A stretch of DNA of 32,990 nt, from positions 1 to 32,990 of the forward strand of contig JAABUB010000036.1 of the NCBI GenBank assembly GCA_011389575.1, read 5' to 3'. This document shows, piece by piece, positions 24,696 through 32,492 of this stretch. Made by a program: the position numbers and the translations under genes. The first letter of the stretch is position 1; the number at the start of each line of letters is the position of its first letter. The notes beneath the pieces were generated by a model. The model had not been told where the DNA came from, ran no database searches, and worked only from the letters and a program-made list of their open reading frames with translations. Origin of the DNA: Desulfotignum sp. GTDB taxonomy: Bacteria; Desulfobacterota; Desulfobacteria; Desulfobacterales; Desulfobacteraceae.

Positions 24696-24728
24696 ATGTC
24701 TGAGAACTTTCCGGGAATGTACCCATGA
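24696..24728 (+). CDS. Ten-codon upstream ORF coupled to diaminopropionate ammonia-lyase
   Basis: ATG 24696 has a strong Shine-Dalgarno (GAGAGGAG, 24683-24690). It opens MSENFPGMYP and stops at TGA 24726-24728, overlapping the next gene's ATG (24725) by two bases. The downstream gene has no ribosome-binding site of its own. Termination-reinitiation is the simplest reading. Alternatively, the short frame is the original N-terminus of the lyase, split by a frameshift. Confidence 0.5.
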   Translation: MSENFPGMYP

Positions 24729-25906
24729 ATAAAACTGTAATTTCCTGTCAGGTAAATGATCTATCCGCAGCGCCCAAGGCCGCTTTGTTTGATTTTGTAA
24801 ATGAAGAAAAAGTCCGTGATGTCCATAATTTTCATCGCAGCCTGCCGGGTTACAGGCCCACCCCCCTGGTCAGGCTGTCAGGGTTGGCCGGTTATCTGGG
24901 AATACAGCAGCTGTTGATTAAAGATGAAAACCTTCGCTTTGATTTACAGGCGTTCAAGGTCCTGGGGGCAAGCTATGCCATGGCAAAATGCCTGGGTGAG
25001 GTGATCGGATTAAAAGATGATGCATTAACCTGCAATAATATCATTGCTCACAAATCCGCATATGATCACCTCACTTTTGTTACGGCCACTGACGGCAATC
25101 ATGGAAGAGCGGTTGCATGGGCTGCGAAACTGTTCGGGTGCAAATCTGTGGTGTATATGCCAAAAGGTTCTTCTCCGATCAGATTAAAAGCCATCAGAAA
25201 ATATGGGGCCGAGGCATCGATCACAGGACTGAACTTTGATGACAGCGTGATCCATGCGAGTCAGAAAGCACAGGAGAACGGCTGGACACTGCTTCAGGAC
25301 ACATCCTGGGAAGGATACGAAAAAGTGCCGCGCCATATCATGCAGGGCTATACAACACTGATAACGGAGTCCATGGGCCAGGGTCAGGAAAAGAAACTTC
25401 CGACCCATGTCTTTGTCCAGGCGGGTGTCGGCTCGTTTGCAGCCGCCATTCTTGCATCTCTTTTCAGCCTTACCGGTGGGGCTGCACCAAAATTCATAGT
25501 TGTGGAACCGGAAGGGGCCCCATGTCTGTTTGCATCAATAAAAAAAGGGAAACGGGTCAGAATTAAAGGCGATTTGGCCACTATCATGGCGGGTCTTTCC
25601 TGCGGGGAGCCGAGCCGGATGGGCTGGAAGATACTGAAATCGGCTGCCGGTGCATTTTTGATGTGTTCCGATGGGGTCGCCCGAAGAGGGATGAAGGTGC
25701 TGGGAAATCCGGTGGCAGGAGATCAACGTATCATTTCCGGAGAATCCGGTGCTGTGACACTCGGCGCATTGTTTGAAATAATGTCTGACAAAGATAACCG
25801 GAAAATCAGAAAGGATATCGGCCTGAACAGCGGTTCCAGAGTATTGCTGTTTTCAACCGAAGGAGATACTGATCCGGATGTGTATCGTGACATTGTCTGG
25901 GCGTAA
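24725..25906 (+). CDS. dpaL: Diaminopropionate ammonia-lyase (PLP enzyme)
   Basis: The 393-residue protein is close to the usual size of about 400. It is a fold-type II PLP enzyme that splits 2,3-diaminopropionate (and often D-serine) to pyruvate and ammonia. The PLP Lys is K78 in AFKVLGASYA, and the second catalytic acid is D123 in TATDGNHGRAV. The phosphate loop is QAGVGSFAAAI, and the family block MAGLSCGEPSRMGWKIL is complete. The start at 24725 is the first Met before a typical N-terminus but lacks a Shine-Dalgarno, so translation probably depends on the 10-codon ORF that overlaps it. A broken Asp/Glu racemase follows 17 bases downstream, suggesting a former amino-acid catabolism pair. 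Confidence 0.88.
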   Translation: MNKTVISCQVNDLSAAPKAALFDFVNEEKVRDVHNFHRSLPGYRPTPLVRLSGLAGYLGIQQLLIKDENLRFDLQAFKVLGASYAMAKCLGEVIGLKDDALTCNNIIAHKSAYDHLTFVTATDGNHGRAVAWAAKLFGCKSVVYMPKGSSPIRLKAIRKYGAEASITGLNFDDSVIHASQKAQENGWTLLQDTSWEGYEKVPRHIMQGYTTLITESMGQGQEKKLPTHVFVQAGVGSFAAAILASLFSLTGGAAPKFIVVEPEGAPCLFASIKKGKRVRIKGDLATIMAGLSCGEPSRMGWKILKSAAGAFLMCSDGVARRGMKVLGNPVAGDQRIISGESGAVTLGALFEIMSDKDNRKIRKDIGLNSGSRVLLFSTEGDTDPDVYRDIVWA

Positions 25907-25923
25907 AACAGATGAGAGGCAAG

Positions 25924-26241
25924 ATGAAAACAATCGGCCTTCTGGGCGGCATGAGCTGGGAAAGTACAGCCGGATACTACCGGATGATTAACGAGGGGGT
26001 GAAACAGGCCCTTGGCGGACTGCATTATTTTTCAGGAACTGTGCCTGGGAATCGCAAAACCCGGCACCAGGGAAACATATCTTCGGATCATCGATCAAGT
26101 GGCAAAACAGGGGGCTGAGGCCGTCATTCTGGGCTGCACGGAAATCGGGATGCTGATAGAGCAGAAGGACACCTCTGTAAAGCTCTTTGACACCACAGCC
26201 ATTCATGCACAAAAGCGGTGCAGTATGCGCTGCAGCGCTGA
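25924..26241 (+). pseudogene. Aspartate/glutamate racemase with internal deletion and frameshift
   Basis: From ATG 25924 (AGAGG upstream) the frame reads MKTIGLLGGMSWESTAGYY to VKQALGGLH, the family N-terminus. At about 26022-26030 it jumps, in a different frame, to FQELCLGIAKPGTRETYLRI, then QGAEAVILGCTEIGMLI and LFDTTAIHAQ, the family C-terminus with the second catalytic Cys. About 110 residues in the middle, including the first catalytic Cys region, are missing. A further one-base loss in the AAAA run near 26212 is implied, because one extra base restores AVQYALQR and the stop at 26239-26241. It must be inactive. Confidence 0.8.
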
Positions 26242-26261
26242 CCGACAAAGGAAAAAGTTAA

Positions 26262-26588
26262 ATGATTGCTTATTGCGGAATAGATTGTTCAAAGTGTCGA
26301 AGTTATATTGCAACGCAATCAGGGAAGCCAGATGAATTAACCAAAGTCGCTAAAAGACTGGAAAAAATATATCATGCTGACGTAAAACCAGAATATGTTA
26401 TCTGTGATGGTTGTAAAGTCAATAAAAGGCATTCATTCTTCTGTTCAAATAAATGTAAAATGCGGCAGTGCTGTCTTGATAAAAACTACAATTCCTGTAT
26501 CGAATGTTCTGATTTTCCATGTAAAGAATTAGAGTTTGAATTAACAAATTCACCAGAAGCAAGAAATAATCTGGAAAAATTGAGATAA
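26262..26588 (+). CDS. DUF3795 cysteine-rich protein
   Basis: The 108-residue protein starts at ATG 26262, with AAAGGA upstream. It opens MIAYCGIDCSKCRSYIAT, the family signature. It has many further cysteines: CDGCK, FCSNKCKMRQCCL, CIECSDFPCKELE. DUF3795 proteins are presumed metal or iron-sulfur binding, with unknown function. The gene is markedly AT-rich compared with its neighbours and sits on the end of the broken racemase, which suggests later insertion. It is cytoplasmic, with no signal peptide. Confidence 0.85.
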   Translation: MIAYCGIDCSKCRSYIATQSGKPDELTKVAKRLEKIYHADVKPEYVICDGCKVNKRHSFFCSNKCKMRQCCLDKNYNSCIECSDFPCKELEFELTNSPEARNNLEKLR

Positions 26589-26701
26589 CGAATAATGATG
26601 GAGTGAGGGAAGCGAATTACGGTCTTTTGTAGAGGTATGATTAATAATTTGACTTTATCCTTGACAGACAGCGTAAATGACTGCCCAGAAGGAGAATTGC
26701 C

Positions 26702-27901
26702 ATGTTATACCGGGAAGTGCCCAAAACAGGAGATAAGCTGTCCATTCTGGGGTATGGATGTATGCGCTTTCCCACAAGAATGGGAACCATTAACGAGAAA
26801 CCGGCTGAACAGCAGATGATGCACGCCCTGGAACAGGGTGTCAATTATTTTGATACAGCCTACCATTACCACAACCGGAAAAGCGAACCGTTTCTGGGCA
26901 GGGTGCTGTCAAAAAACAGGTGTCGGGACCGGGTAAAGATCGCCACCAAGCTGCCCCACTGGATGACCCGAACCAAAAACGAGATGGACAGGGTTTTGGA
27001 TGAGCAGCTGAAAAGGCTGCAGACCGACCGCATTGATTATTACCTGATCCATGCCCTGAACGGGGCCCTCTGGGAAACCGCAAAACAACACGGGGTGATT
27101 GAATTTATCGAAGATGCCCTGGCGCAGGGAAAAATTCTCAACGCCGGATTCTCCTATCACGGGCTGGCCGAAGATTTTACCGGTATCGTTGATGACTATG
27201 ACTGGCACTTCTGCCAGATTCAGTACAACTTTCTTGATACACAGAATCAGGCAGGAACGGCAGGCCTCAAATATGCGGCATCCAGGAAACTGGCTGTGGT
27301 CGTTATGGAACCGTTGCGGGGCGGCAACCTTGCAAGGACCGCTCCTCCGGAGGTCAAAAAAATCTGGGCAAAAGCAGACCAGGACAGGACCCCGGTGGAC
27401 TGGGCCCTGTCCTGGATCTGGAACTGGCCGGAAGTCACGGTGGTGCTTTCCGGAATGAATGATGATGCGCATATTGCTGAAAACCTGAAGATTGCTTCCC
27501 GGGCAATGCCGGGTTCCCTGACCGCGGATGAGACCGCCCTGGTGGGCGAGGCTGCTGATGCATTCCGAGGGGTGATGAGGGTGGGATGCACTGGCTGCCA
27601 GTACTGCATGCCCTGTCCGGCCGGCGTGAATATCCCGGGCTGCTTTGACATGTATAATTCTCGTCATGCCTTTAAGGATAAAAGCGCAAAACTGATGTAT
27701 TTATTTCATAACGGGGTGGTTGCCACGGAAAACCCGGCCATGGCTTCCAGTTGCGTACAGTGTGAAAAATGCCTGGACAAGTGTCCCCAGCATCTGCCCA
27801 TTCCAGACCTGCTCAAAGATGTGGAAGCGGATATGGAAGGCAGGTTCACCCGGCCCCTGATCTGGCTCATAAAGCGGGTGATGAAAGTAAAACCCCGTTG
27901 A
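26702..27901 (+). CDS. Aldo/keto reductase with C-terminal 4Fe-4S domain
   Basis: The 399-residue protein has AAGGAG nine bases before ATG 26702. Residues 1-270 form the AKR barrel with tetrad-like residues: D and Y in YFDTAYHYHN, K in KIATKLP, and H in YYLIHALNG. The NADP-side block VVLSGMNDDAHIAEN is present. Residues of about 295-380 carry cysteines for two clusters: CTGCQYCMPCPAGVNIP and CVQCEKCLDKCPQHLPIP. This fused family is widespread in anaerobes and is thought to use ferredoxin-type electrons. The substrate is unknown. The 2-hydroxyacid dehydrogenase gene follows about 90 bases downstream on the same strand. Confidence 0.88.
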   Translation: MLYREVPKTGDKLSILGYGCMRFPTRMGTINEKPAEQQMMHALEQGVNYFDTAYHYHNRKSEPFLGRVLSKNRCRDRVKIATKLPHWMTRTKNEMDRVLDEQLKRLQTDRIDYYLIHALNGALWETAKQHGVIEFIEDALAQGKILNAGFSYHGLAEDFTGIVDDYDWHFCQIQYNFLDTQNQAGTAGLKYAASRKLAVVVMEPLRGGNLARTAPPEVKKIWAKADQDRTPVDWALSWIWNWPEVTVVLSGMNDDAHIAENLKIASRAMPGSLTADETALVGEAADAFRGVMRVGCTGCQYCMPCPAGVNIPGCFDMYNSRHAFKDKSAKLMYLFHNGVVATENPAMASSCVQCEKCLDKCPQHLPIPDLLKDVEADMEGRFTRPLIWLIKRVMKVKPR

Positions 27902-27988
27902 CACAACAACCATTTCAATGCCCGGCATGCCAGAAAAAACAACTCGGTATTGACACACGGTCCATACTTGCATAATTTGATTTCTATC

Positions 27989-28978
27989 ATGATTAACGGA
28001 CAGAAAATACTCATCACCCGGCAATATCCGGCCGCAGGCATGGATCTGCTCAAAAAGGAACCGTTCCAGCTCACCTTCTGGGAAAAGGAGCGGCCAATGA
28101 CACCGGCGGAACTTGCAGCACAGGCAAAGGATCACCATGCCCTGCTGTGCACTCTCACCGACCGCATCGATAAACCTTTTCTGGACCGGTGTTCCCACCT
28201 GGAGATCATTTCCCAGTTTGCCGTGGGATTTGACAACATCGACATTCCTGAAGCCACCCGGAAAAACATTCCTGTGGGCTTTACCCCGGATGCCATGAGC
28301 GAGGCCACCGCCGACATCGCCTTCGGCCTGATGATCGCTGCAGCCCGCAAGTTCTTTTTTCTGCACAAAACCATTCTCACCGGAGAGTGGGGGTATTTCA
28401 ACCCCACCGGCCATCTGGGATGTGAACTCAAGGGCAAAACCCTGGGGATTTTCGGGCTCGGCCGCATCGGCGTGAAAATGGCTGAACGCTGCAAAGCCGC
28501 CTATGACATGCCGGTCATCTATCACAACCGGAGCCCGAACCCTGCGGCTGAAAAGCAGCTGGATGCCCGGCTTGTTTCCTTTGACCGGCTGCTGAAACAA
28601 AGCGATATCCTGTCGGTCCACTGCGTCCTGACCCCGGAGACCCGGCATATTTTCAATGCCAAGGCCTTCCAAAAGATGAAACCCTCGGCTGTGTTCATCA
28701 ACACGGCCAGAGGTCCCATTCACCACGAACCCGACCTGATCGCGGCCCTGCATCAGAAACAGATCTGGGGGGCCGGCCTGGATGTCACTGATCCGGAGCC
28801 CATGGCACCGGACAATCCTCTGCTGTCCATGGAAAATGTCTGTGTGCTCCCCCATACAGGCTCCGGCACCATGGAGGCCCGGGACCGGATGTCTGTCCTG
28901 GCGGCGGAAAATATCATCATGTTCTATAAAACCGGCCAGGTCCCGCACATTGTCAACCCTGAAGTGCTGGCCGGGTGA
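27989..28978 (+). CDS. D-isomer-specific 2-hydroxyacid dehydrogenase (glyoxylate/hydroxypyruvate reductase-like)
   Basis: The start chosen is ATG 27989 (MINGQKILITRQYPAAGMDLL), because alignment with the family begins there. The same frame is open to 27950. The 329 residues show the substrate-binding VGFDNIDI, the Rossmann loop GIFGLGRIGVKMAE, the catalytic Arg in NTARGP, the Glu in DVTDPEP and the His in LPHTGSGT. It should reduce a 2-keto acid such as glyoxylate or hydroxypyruvate with NAD(P)H. Family motifs do not give the exact substrate. It has no Shine-Dalgarno of note and may be transcribed with the aldo/keto reductase upstream. Confidence 0.85.
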   Translation: MINGQKILITRQYPAAGMDLLKKEPFQLTFWEKERPMTPAELAAQAKDHHALLCTLTDRIDKPFLDRCSHLEIISQFAVGFDNIDIPEATRKNIPVGFTPDAMSEATADIAFGLMIAAARKFFFLHKTILTGEWGYFNPTGHLGCELKGKTLGIFGLGRIGVKMAERCKAAYDMPVIYHNRSPNPAAEKQLDARLVSFDRLLKQSDILSVHCVLTPETRHIFNAKAFQKMKPSAVFINTARGPIHHEPDLIAALHQKQIWGAGLDVTDPEPMAPDNPLLSMENVCVLPHTGSGTMEARDRMSVLAAENIIMFYKTGQVPHIVNPEVLAG

Positions 28979-29185
28979 CCAGAGAAGCTCTTGAAAAGAT
29001 GACTGCGCCGATGGAAAATGATTTTCAGGCGGACTGCCGACCATTTCCTGATGATGCCCCGGCCTGTCGAATTCAACAAGGCCCGGGAAAAAGCCGTTAT
29101 ACAGATCACCTCTCACTGAACAATATAAATAACACACTTACCCGCTGAATAATTGGTTCAGTCTGAGTAAGAAAGGATATATAGT

Positions 29186-29641
29186 ATGGAAAAAAACAGA
29201 AAACAAACCCTGGAGCAGATAGCGGCATTGTTTGCCTCCCAGGACCTTGCAGTGCTGTCCACCCAGAAAGATAACCAGCCGTATGCCAGCCTGGTGGCGT
29301 TTGCCGCAAGTCCCGATCTTGCACACCTGTATTTTTTAACGCCCACTACCACCCGTAAATACGACCACCTGACAGCCAATCCGCCTGTTGCCATTCTGGT
29401 GAACGACAGCCGGAACCAGGCGGATGACATTTACAGGGCCGTGTCAGTGACCGGTACGGGCAGGGCAGCAGTGGTTGACAAGGTAAAAGAAAAGGATGCC
29501 CTGGAACTGTTCCTGAAAAAACACCCCCATCTCAAAGCGTTTTCCAGGGCACCGACAACAGCACTTATCTGCGTTGCCATGCATCGGTATTATTTGGTCA
29601 GCCGGTTCCAGAATGTGGTGGAGCTGGAGATTACCCCATGA
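29186..29641 (+). CDS. Pyridoxamine 5'-phosphate oxidase-family flavoprotein
   Basis: The 151-residue protein has AAAGGA nine bases before ATG 29186. It has the split-barrel flavin-binding pattern: LAVLSTQKDNQPYASLVAF, then LYFLTPTTTRKYDHLTANPPVAILVND, VSVTGTGRAAVV, and the C-terminal strand HRYYLVSRFQNVVEL. Such proteins bind FMN or F420 and reduce or sense small molecules, and true PNPOx activity is unlikely without the full PLP site. It is monocistronic. The 207 bases before it (28979-29185) contain no supported gene. Confidence 0.8.
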   Translation: MEKNRKQTLEQIAALFASQDLAVLSTQKDNQPYASLVAFAASPDLAHLYFLTPTTTRKYDHLTANPPVAILVNDSRNQADDIYRAVSVTGTGRAAVVDKVKEKDALELFLKKHPHLKAFSRAPTTALICVAMHRYYLVSRFQNVVELEITP

Positions 29642-29802
29642 AAACAATGTTGCAAAGCAAAGAATTTTCAACAGCCCGAAAGGACCAGGGGGGCGGCATG
29701 CCATGCAGCTGATTTAGGACGGCACCCGGATAACCGTTGACGGATACCTGGGTATTATCACCAGCCACACCAAAGGGTTATGATCAGGAGGGTTGCTCCT
29801 AA
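29642..29802. other. Gene-scrap region between the PPOX gene and the SDR fragment
   Basis: A plus-strand frame 29718-29780 encodes DGTRITVDGYLGIITSH, which resembles the mobile-domain end of PEP-utilising enzymes. A stop codon precedes it directly and only about 20 residues are present. The minus-strand tail of the SDR fragment also ends here with unrelated sequence. This looks like a recombination scar. Confidence 0.3.
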
Positions 29803-29995
29803 AAGCAGCAGCCTTTCCAATACCGGAGGTGCCCCCTGTCAGCACCACTTTTCTGCCGTAAAGGGTCCCGGCCGGTTCTGTCCAGAACCGCCGGGCCAGC
29901 GCGTACCCGAACCGGCTGAACAGCAGCATTCCCGGCAGGATGGCATGATCTGCCAGATAATCCAGCCGGCTGGCGCCGGACGGGAAGCAAACCAT
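29803..29995 (-). pseudogene. N-terminal fragment of a short-chain dehydrogenase (SDR)
   Basis: GGAG lies four bases before ATG 29995. The frame reads MVCFPSGASRLDYLADHAIL, then LFSRFGYALARRF and LYGRKVVLTGGTSGIGKAAAF, which is the SDR nucleotide-binding start (TGGTSGIG). After KAAAF the sequence turns into an unrelated tail that ends at about 29714. No Tyr-Lys active site exists, so the gene is truncated to about 65 of the expected 300 or more residues. It lies 48 bases downstream of the glutaredoxin/radical-SAM-like gene on the same strand. Confidence 0.75.
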
Positions 29996-30042
29996 TACTC
30001 CTGCAGGTTTTTTGGTGTTTTCTTTAGAATCCGAAGCGTCTG

Positions 30043-30870
30043 TTATTCTGTTTTGAGTATTTCCGCCCGCACCATGAACCGCCGACACTGGGTGCGGTAT
30101 TTGAACAGCTGGGGGGAGGTCAGTGTATCCAGGCCGCTTTCGGCGGCCGGTAACAGGGGCTGGATGAAAAACGGGTGATTTTTGCTGCCTGTTGCTTTTT
30201 CCACCAGAGCGGCGGCTTCAGCCGCCTCTTCCGGGGTAATGGAAATCCCTGGGCCCTGTGCGGTTGTCACCGGCTGTACCGGCAAAATGATGGTGTAATC
30301 CTTTGCAGAGGTGATCAGAGACAGACTCTGGACCAGGTCTGATTCCTCCAGGGGCAGGCCGGTGAGATCCTTATAGCGCGCTGCCGGACCATGGAGGGTG
30401 AACACGATTTTATCGTACAGATACTCTTTTACCAGGGCTGCCAGGACATGGGGATTTCTGCCGTTGGTATCCAGCTGAACCTTGAGCCCCTTTGCTTTGA
30501 TGAACCTGACGACCGCCACAAAATCACTTCCGTCAGGCAGGTGCTGCGCAGACAGATCCAGGCCGCAGACCCACCCTGGAGGGGATGCCACCGGGTTTAC
30601 AAAAGCATCCAGGCCATGTTCTGCCTGCAGCCGGGCCAGGATTCTGGCAAGACCCTGGACAACGGCATCACCGGTGAACAGGATGGGAAATTCAATGCCC
30701 TCCGGTCCCCGTGTGATGTCTGGCCGGTGTTCTTTGTAAAAGGTTTTAAACCGCTCTTTGCCCTCGGCAAGGATATCACTCTTTTCATAAGCAATATCCC
30801 TGTCATCCATAAAAGAAGCAACTATGCGGCAGCGTGCGCAGCCGGTGGCTGTATATAAGGTGTTACCCAT
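30043..30870 (-). CDS. Glutaredoxin-like domain fused to a radical-SAM-like barrel lacking the cluster motif
   Basis: In this 275-residue protein, residues 1-85 resemble a glutaredoxin: LYTATGCARCRIVASFMDD with a CxxC at 11-14, and GPEGIEFPILFTGDAVVQGL as the cis-Pro strand region. Residues of about 95-275 look like the NrdG/pyruvate-formate-lyase-activase type of radical-SAM barrel: GLDLSAQHLPDGSDFVAVV, FIKAKGLKVQLDTNGRNPHVL and FTLHGPAARYKDLTG. The CxxxCxxC cluster motif is absent, so it cannot be a normal SAM radical enzyme. It may be a redox-regulated scaffold or a diverged binding protein. No known partner lies nearby. The function is unknown. Confidence 0.65.
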   Translation of the reverse strand: MGNTLYTATGCARCRIVASFMDDRDIAYEKSDILAEGKERFKTFYKEHRPDITRGPEGIEFPILFTGDAVVQGLARILARLQAEHGLDAFVNPVASPPGWVCGLDLSAQHLPDGSDFVAVVRFIKAKGLKVQLDTNGRNPHVLAALVKEYLYDKIVFTLHGPAARYKDLTGLPLEESDLVQSLSLITSAKDYTIILPVQPVTTAQGPGISITPEEAAEAAALVEKATGSKNHPFFIQPLLPAAESGLDTLTSPQLFKYRTQCRRFMVRAEILKTE

Positions 30871-30962
30871 GGTGCTGTTCCTGAATTCCTATGATGTTGT
30901 AGTTTTCATTTTTCCCGGCAGATCCCTGTCCCCGGGCCGCAGGTTCCTTACCCAACTGGTAC

Positions 30963-32396
30963 CTATTTATCGGTATCAGAGACCACGCACAAAGCCGAAG
31001 AACTCTGGAACGGCAGCACCCCTTCCACCGACACCTGGGATCGGGGACCTTTGGGGCTGGCATTGGGCATCCGGAATGTCGTGACATCCACCGGTGCAAT
31101 GGCTTTTTGTTCAGGGGGATCCACCTGGGGCACGTAGTCATAGGGATACCGGTAGGCCCGGTATACCATGTTCATTTTAAAATGCCGGCCCCAGTAGGGA
31201 GAGATATATTCCCACACCAGTTCATGGCCGGCGGTGACTTCGATGATCCGGCCCCCGCTGCCTTCGGTGATCAGGGTGTTGCCGTTGGGAAGGCGCTGGG
31301 CAGAACTGATGAACGGGCTGTAAAACCGGCTGCTGTCCGTGGGGTGGACCAGTCCGGCTTCATGGGGGGTGTACTGCCACACGATGTCCAGGGTGACCGG
31401 ATCAAATTCCAGCACCCGGGAGTAATCGCGCAGGGCGTTCTTGGTGCCGGTGGGGCTGCCCGGGTTGCAGGCCCCGTAACCGGCCCACCCGCCGTTGTCA
31501 AACACCAGGATATTGCCTTCGCCGGGCAGGCCCCTGGGGACCATATGGGCATGGTGCTGGCCGATGATCCACCCCAGCCTGCTTTCCGGGGTAAAGTCAT
31601 AATAGGGCCCCACCTTCCATACCACCTCACCGGTTTCTTTGCTGATAATAAAGATGATGTTGGTTTCCCGGCCGTCGGCAATGATATTGTCCGGATGAAA
31701 CCGGGTATCGCCCTTGTCATACCATTTGTTGGGCCCCAGCAGGGACATGCTGTTCAAATGCATCCAGTCTCCCATGCCCCCGCCGCAGGGCCGCAGGTTG
31801 GGATCCCGGCACAGGATATTTTTTGCATCCTCCCGGAAACCGAATTCATCAAAATGGTCGCTGCACACCCATTCCCAGAGAATATCACCGTCCCAGGACA
31901 CTTCATAAATCACATCATCCAGCAGTAATTTGTCTGAAATCTGCGGGCATTGCAGATTTTTGTGGCCCAGGACCATGGTATTGCCATTGTCTGCGGCTGC
32001 AGCCATTTCCGGCACATAATAGCCCACCGGATTGCCCTGGCGCTGGTAATCATGGTGGGCCCGGGCCATCCACTGGGGCTCTTCGCCCGGGTCTTCAATA
32101 AATTCATACTGGTTGAACTGCCAGGCAATATTGCCGTCCCAGTCCACCTGGATCAAATCCCGGTAATCCTGCATGCTGAAACGGGTGGACCGCTCCCCGG
32201 TATGGCCGATCACATATCCCCCTTTGAGCAGCTTGTTGGGAAACCCGTGCAGGCCCTTCCACAGCTTGACCTCTCCGCCGTTCATGTCAATCAGCAATGC
32301 CCCCAGTTCCTTGGCCTGGAACAGGGTGTATCCGTTAAAGGCCTTTTCAGGATTGTACACCGTGGTGCCGGTGGGATAGATGGTGGGATAGCTCAT
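30963..32396 (-). CDS. Arylsulfotransferase (ASST)-family beta-propeller protein, no signal peptide
   Basis: The 477-residue protein starts at ATG 32396 with GGAG close upstream. Repeated propeller blades end in W-type motifs (LIQVDWDGNIAWQFN, YEVSWDGDILWEW, IIFIISKETGEVVWKVG, LEFDPVTLDIVWQYTP, RIIEVTAGHELVWEY). The conserved histidines of the ASST core are present (MARAHHDYQRQGN, WIIGQHHAHMVPRG, DWMHLNSMS). Classical ASSTs are periplasmic with a Sec signal, whereas this one begins MSYPTIYPTGTTVYNPEKAF and has none, so it appears cytoplasmic. It may act on sulfonated or sulfated aromatics. It lies 97 bases downstream of a TctA-type transporter gene on the same strand, a possible uptake partner. 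Confidence 0.82.
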   Translation of the reverse strand: MSYPTIYPTGTTVYNPEKAFNGYTLFQAKELGALLIDMNGGEVKLWKGLHGFPNKLLKGGYVIGHTGERSTRFSMQDYRDLIQVDWDGNIAWQFNQYEFIEDPGEEPQWMARAHHDYQRQGNPVGYYVPEMAAAADNGNTMVLGHKNLQCPQISDKLLLDDVIYEVSWDGDILWEWVCSDHFDEFGFREDAKNILCRDPNLRPCGGGMGDWMHLNSMSLLGPNKWYDKGDTRFHPDNIIADGRETNIIFIISKETGEVVWKVGPYYDFTPESRLGWIIGQHHAHMVPRGLPGEGNILVFDNGGWAGYGACNPGSPTGTKNALRDYSRVLEFDPVTLDIVWQYTPHEAGLVHPTDSSRFYSPFISSAQRLPNGNTLITEGSGGRIIEVTAGHELVWEYISPYWGRHFKMNMVYRAYRYPYDYVPQVDPPEQKAIAPVDVTTFRMPNASPKGPRSQVSVEGVLPFQSSSALCVVSDTDK

Positions 32397-32492
32397 TGTT
32401 TTCTCCTTGCAGATATTTTGTTAGACAGCTTTTTTCTATTACTTGGTTACATATTATTCGGGTTTTTAACAGGGAGTTCAATGCCCGGGTGA

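Noticed and set aside
27701..29137. 478-codon open frame on the minus strand
   Set aside because: It overlaps the aldo/keto reductase end and the whole 2-hydroxyacid dehydrogenase, both with complete motifs, and has no family resemblance.
31107..31928. 273-codon plus-strand frame within the arylsulfotransferase gene
   Set aside because: It is rich in His, Gly and Val without domain signs. The opposite strand has a well-formed beta-propeller protein with a proper ribosome-binding site.
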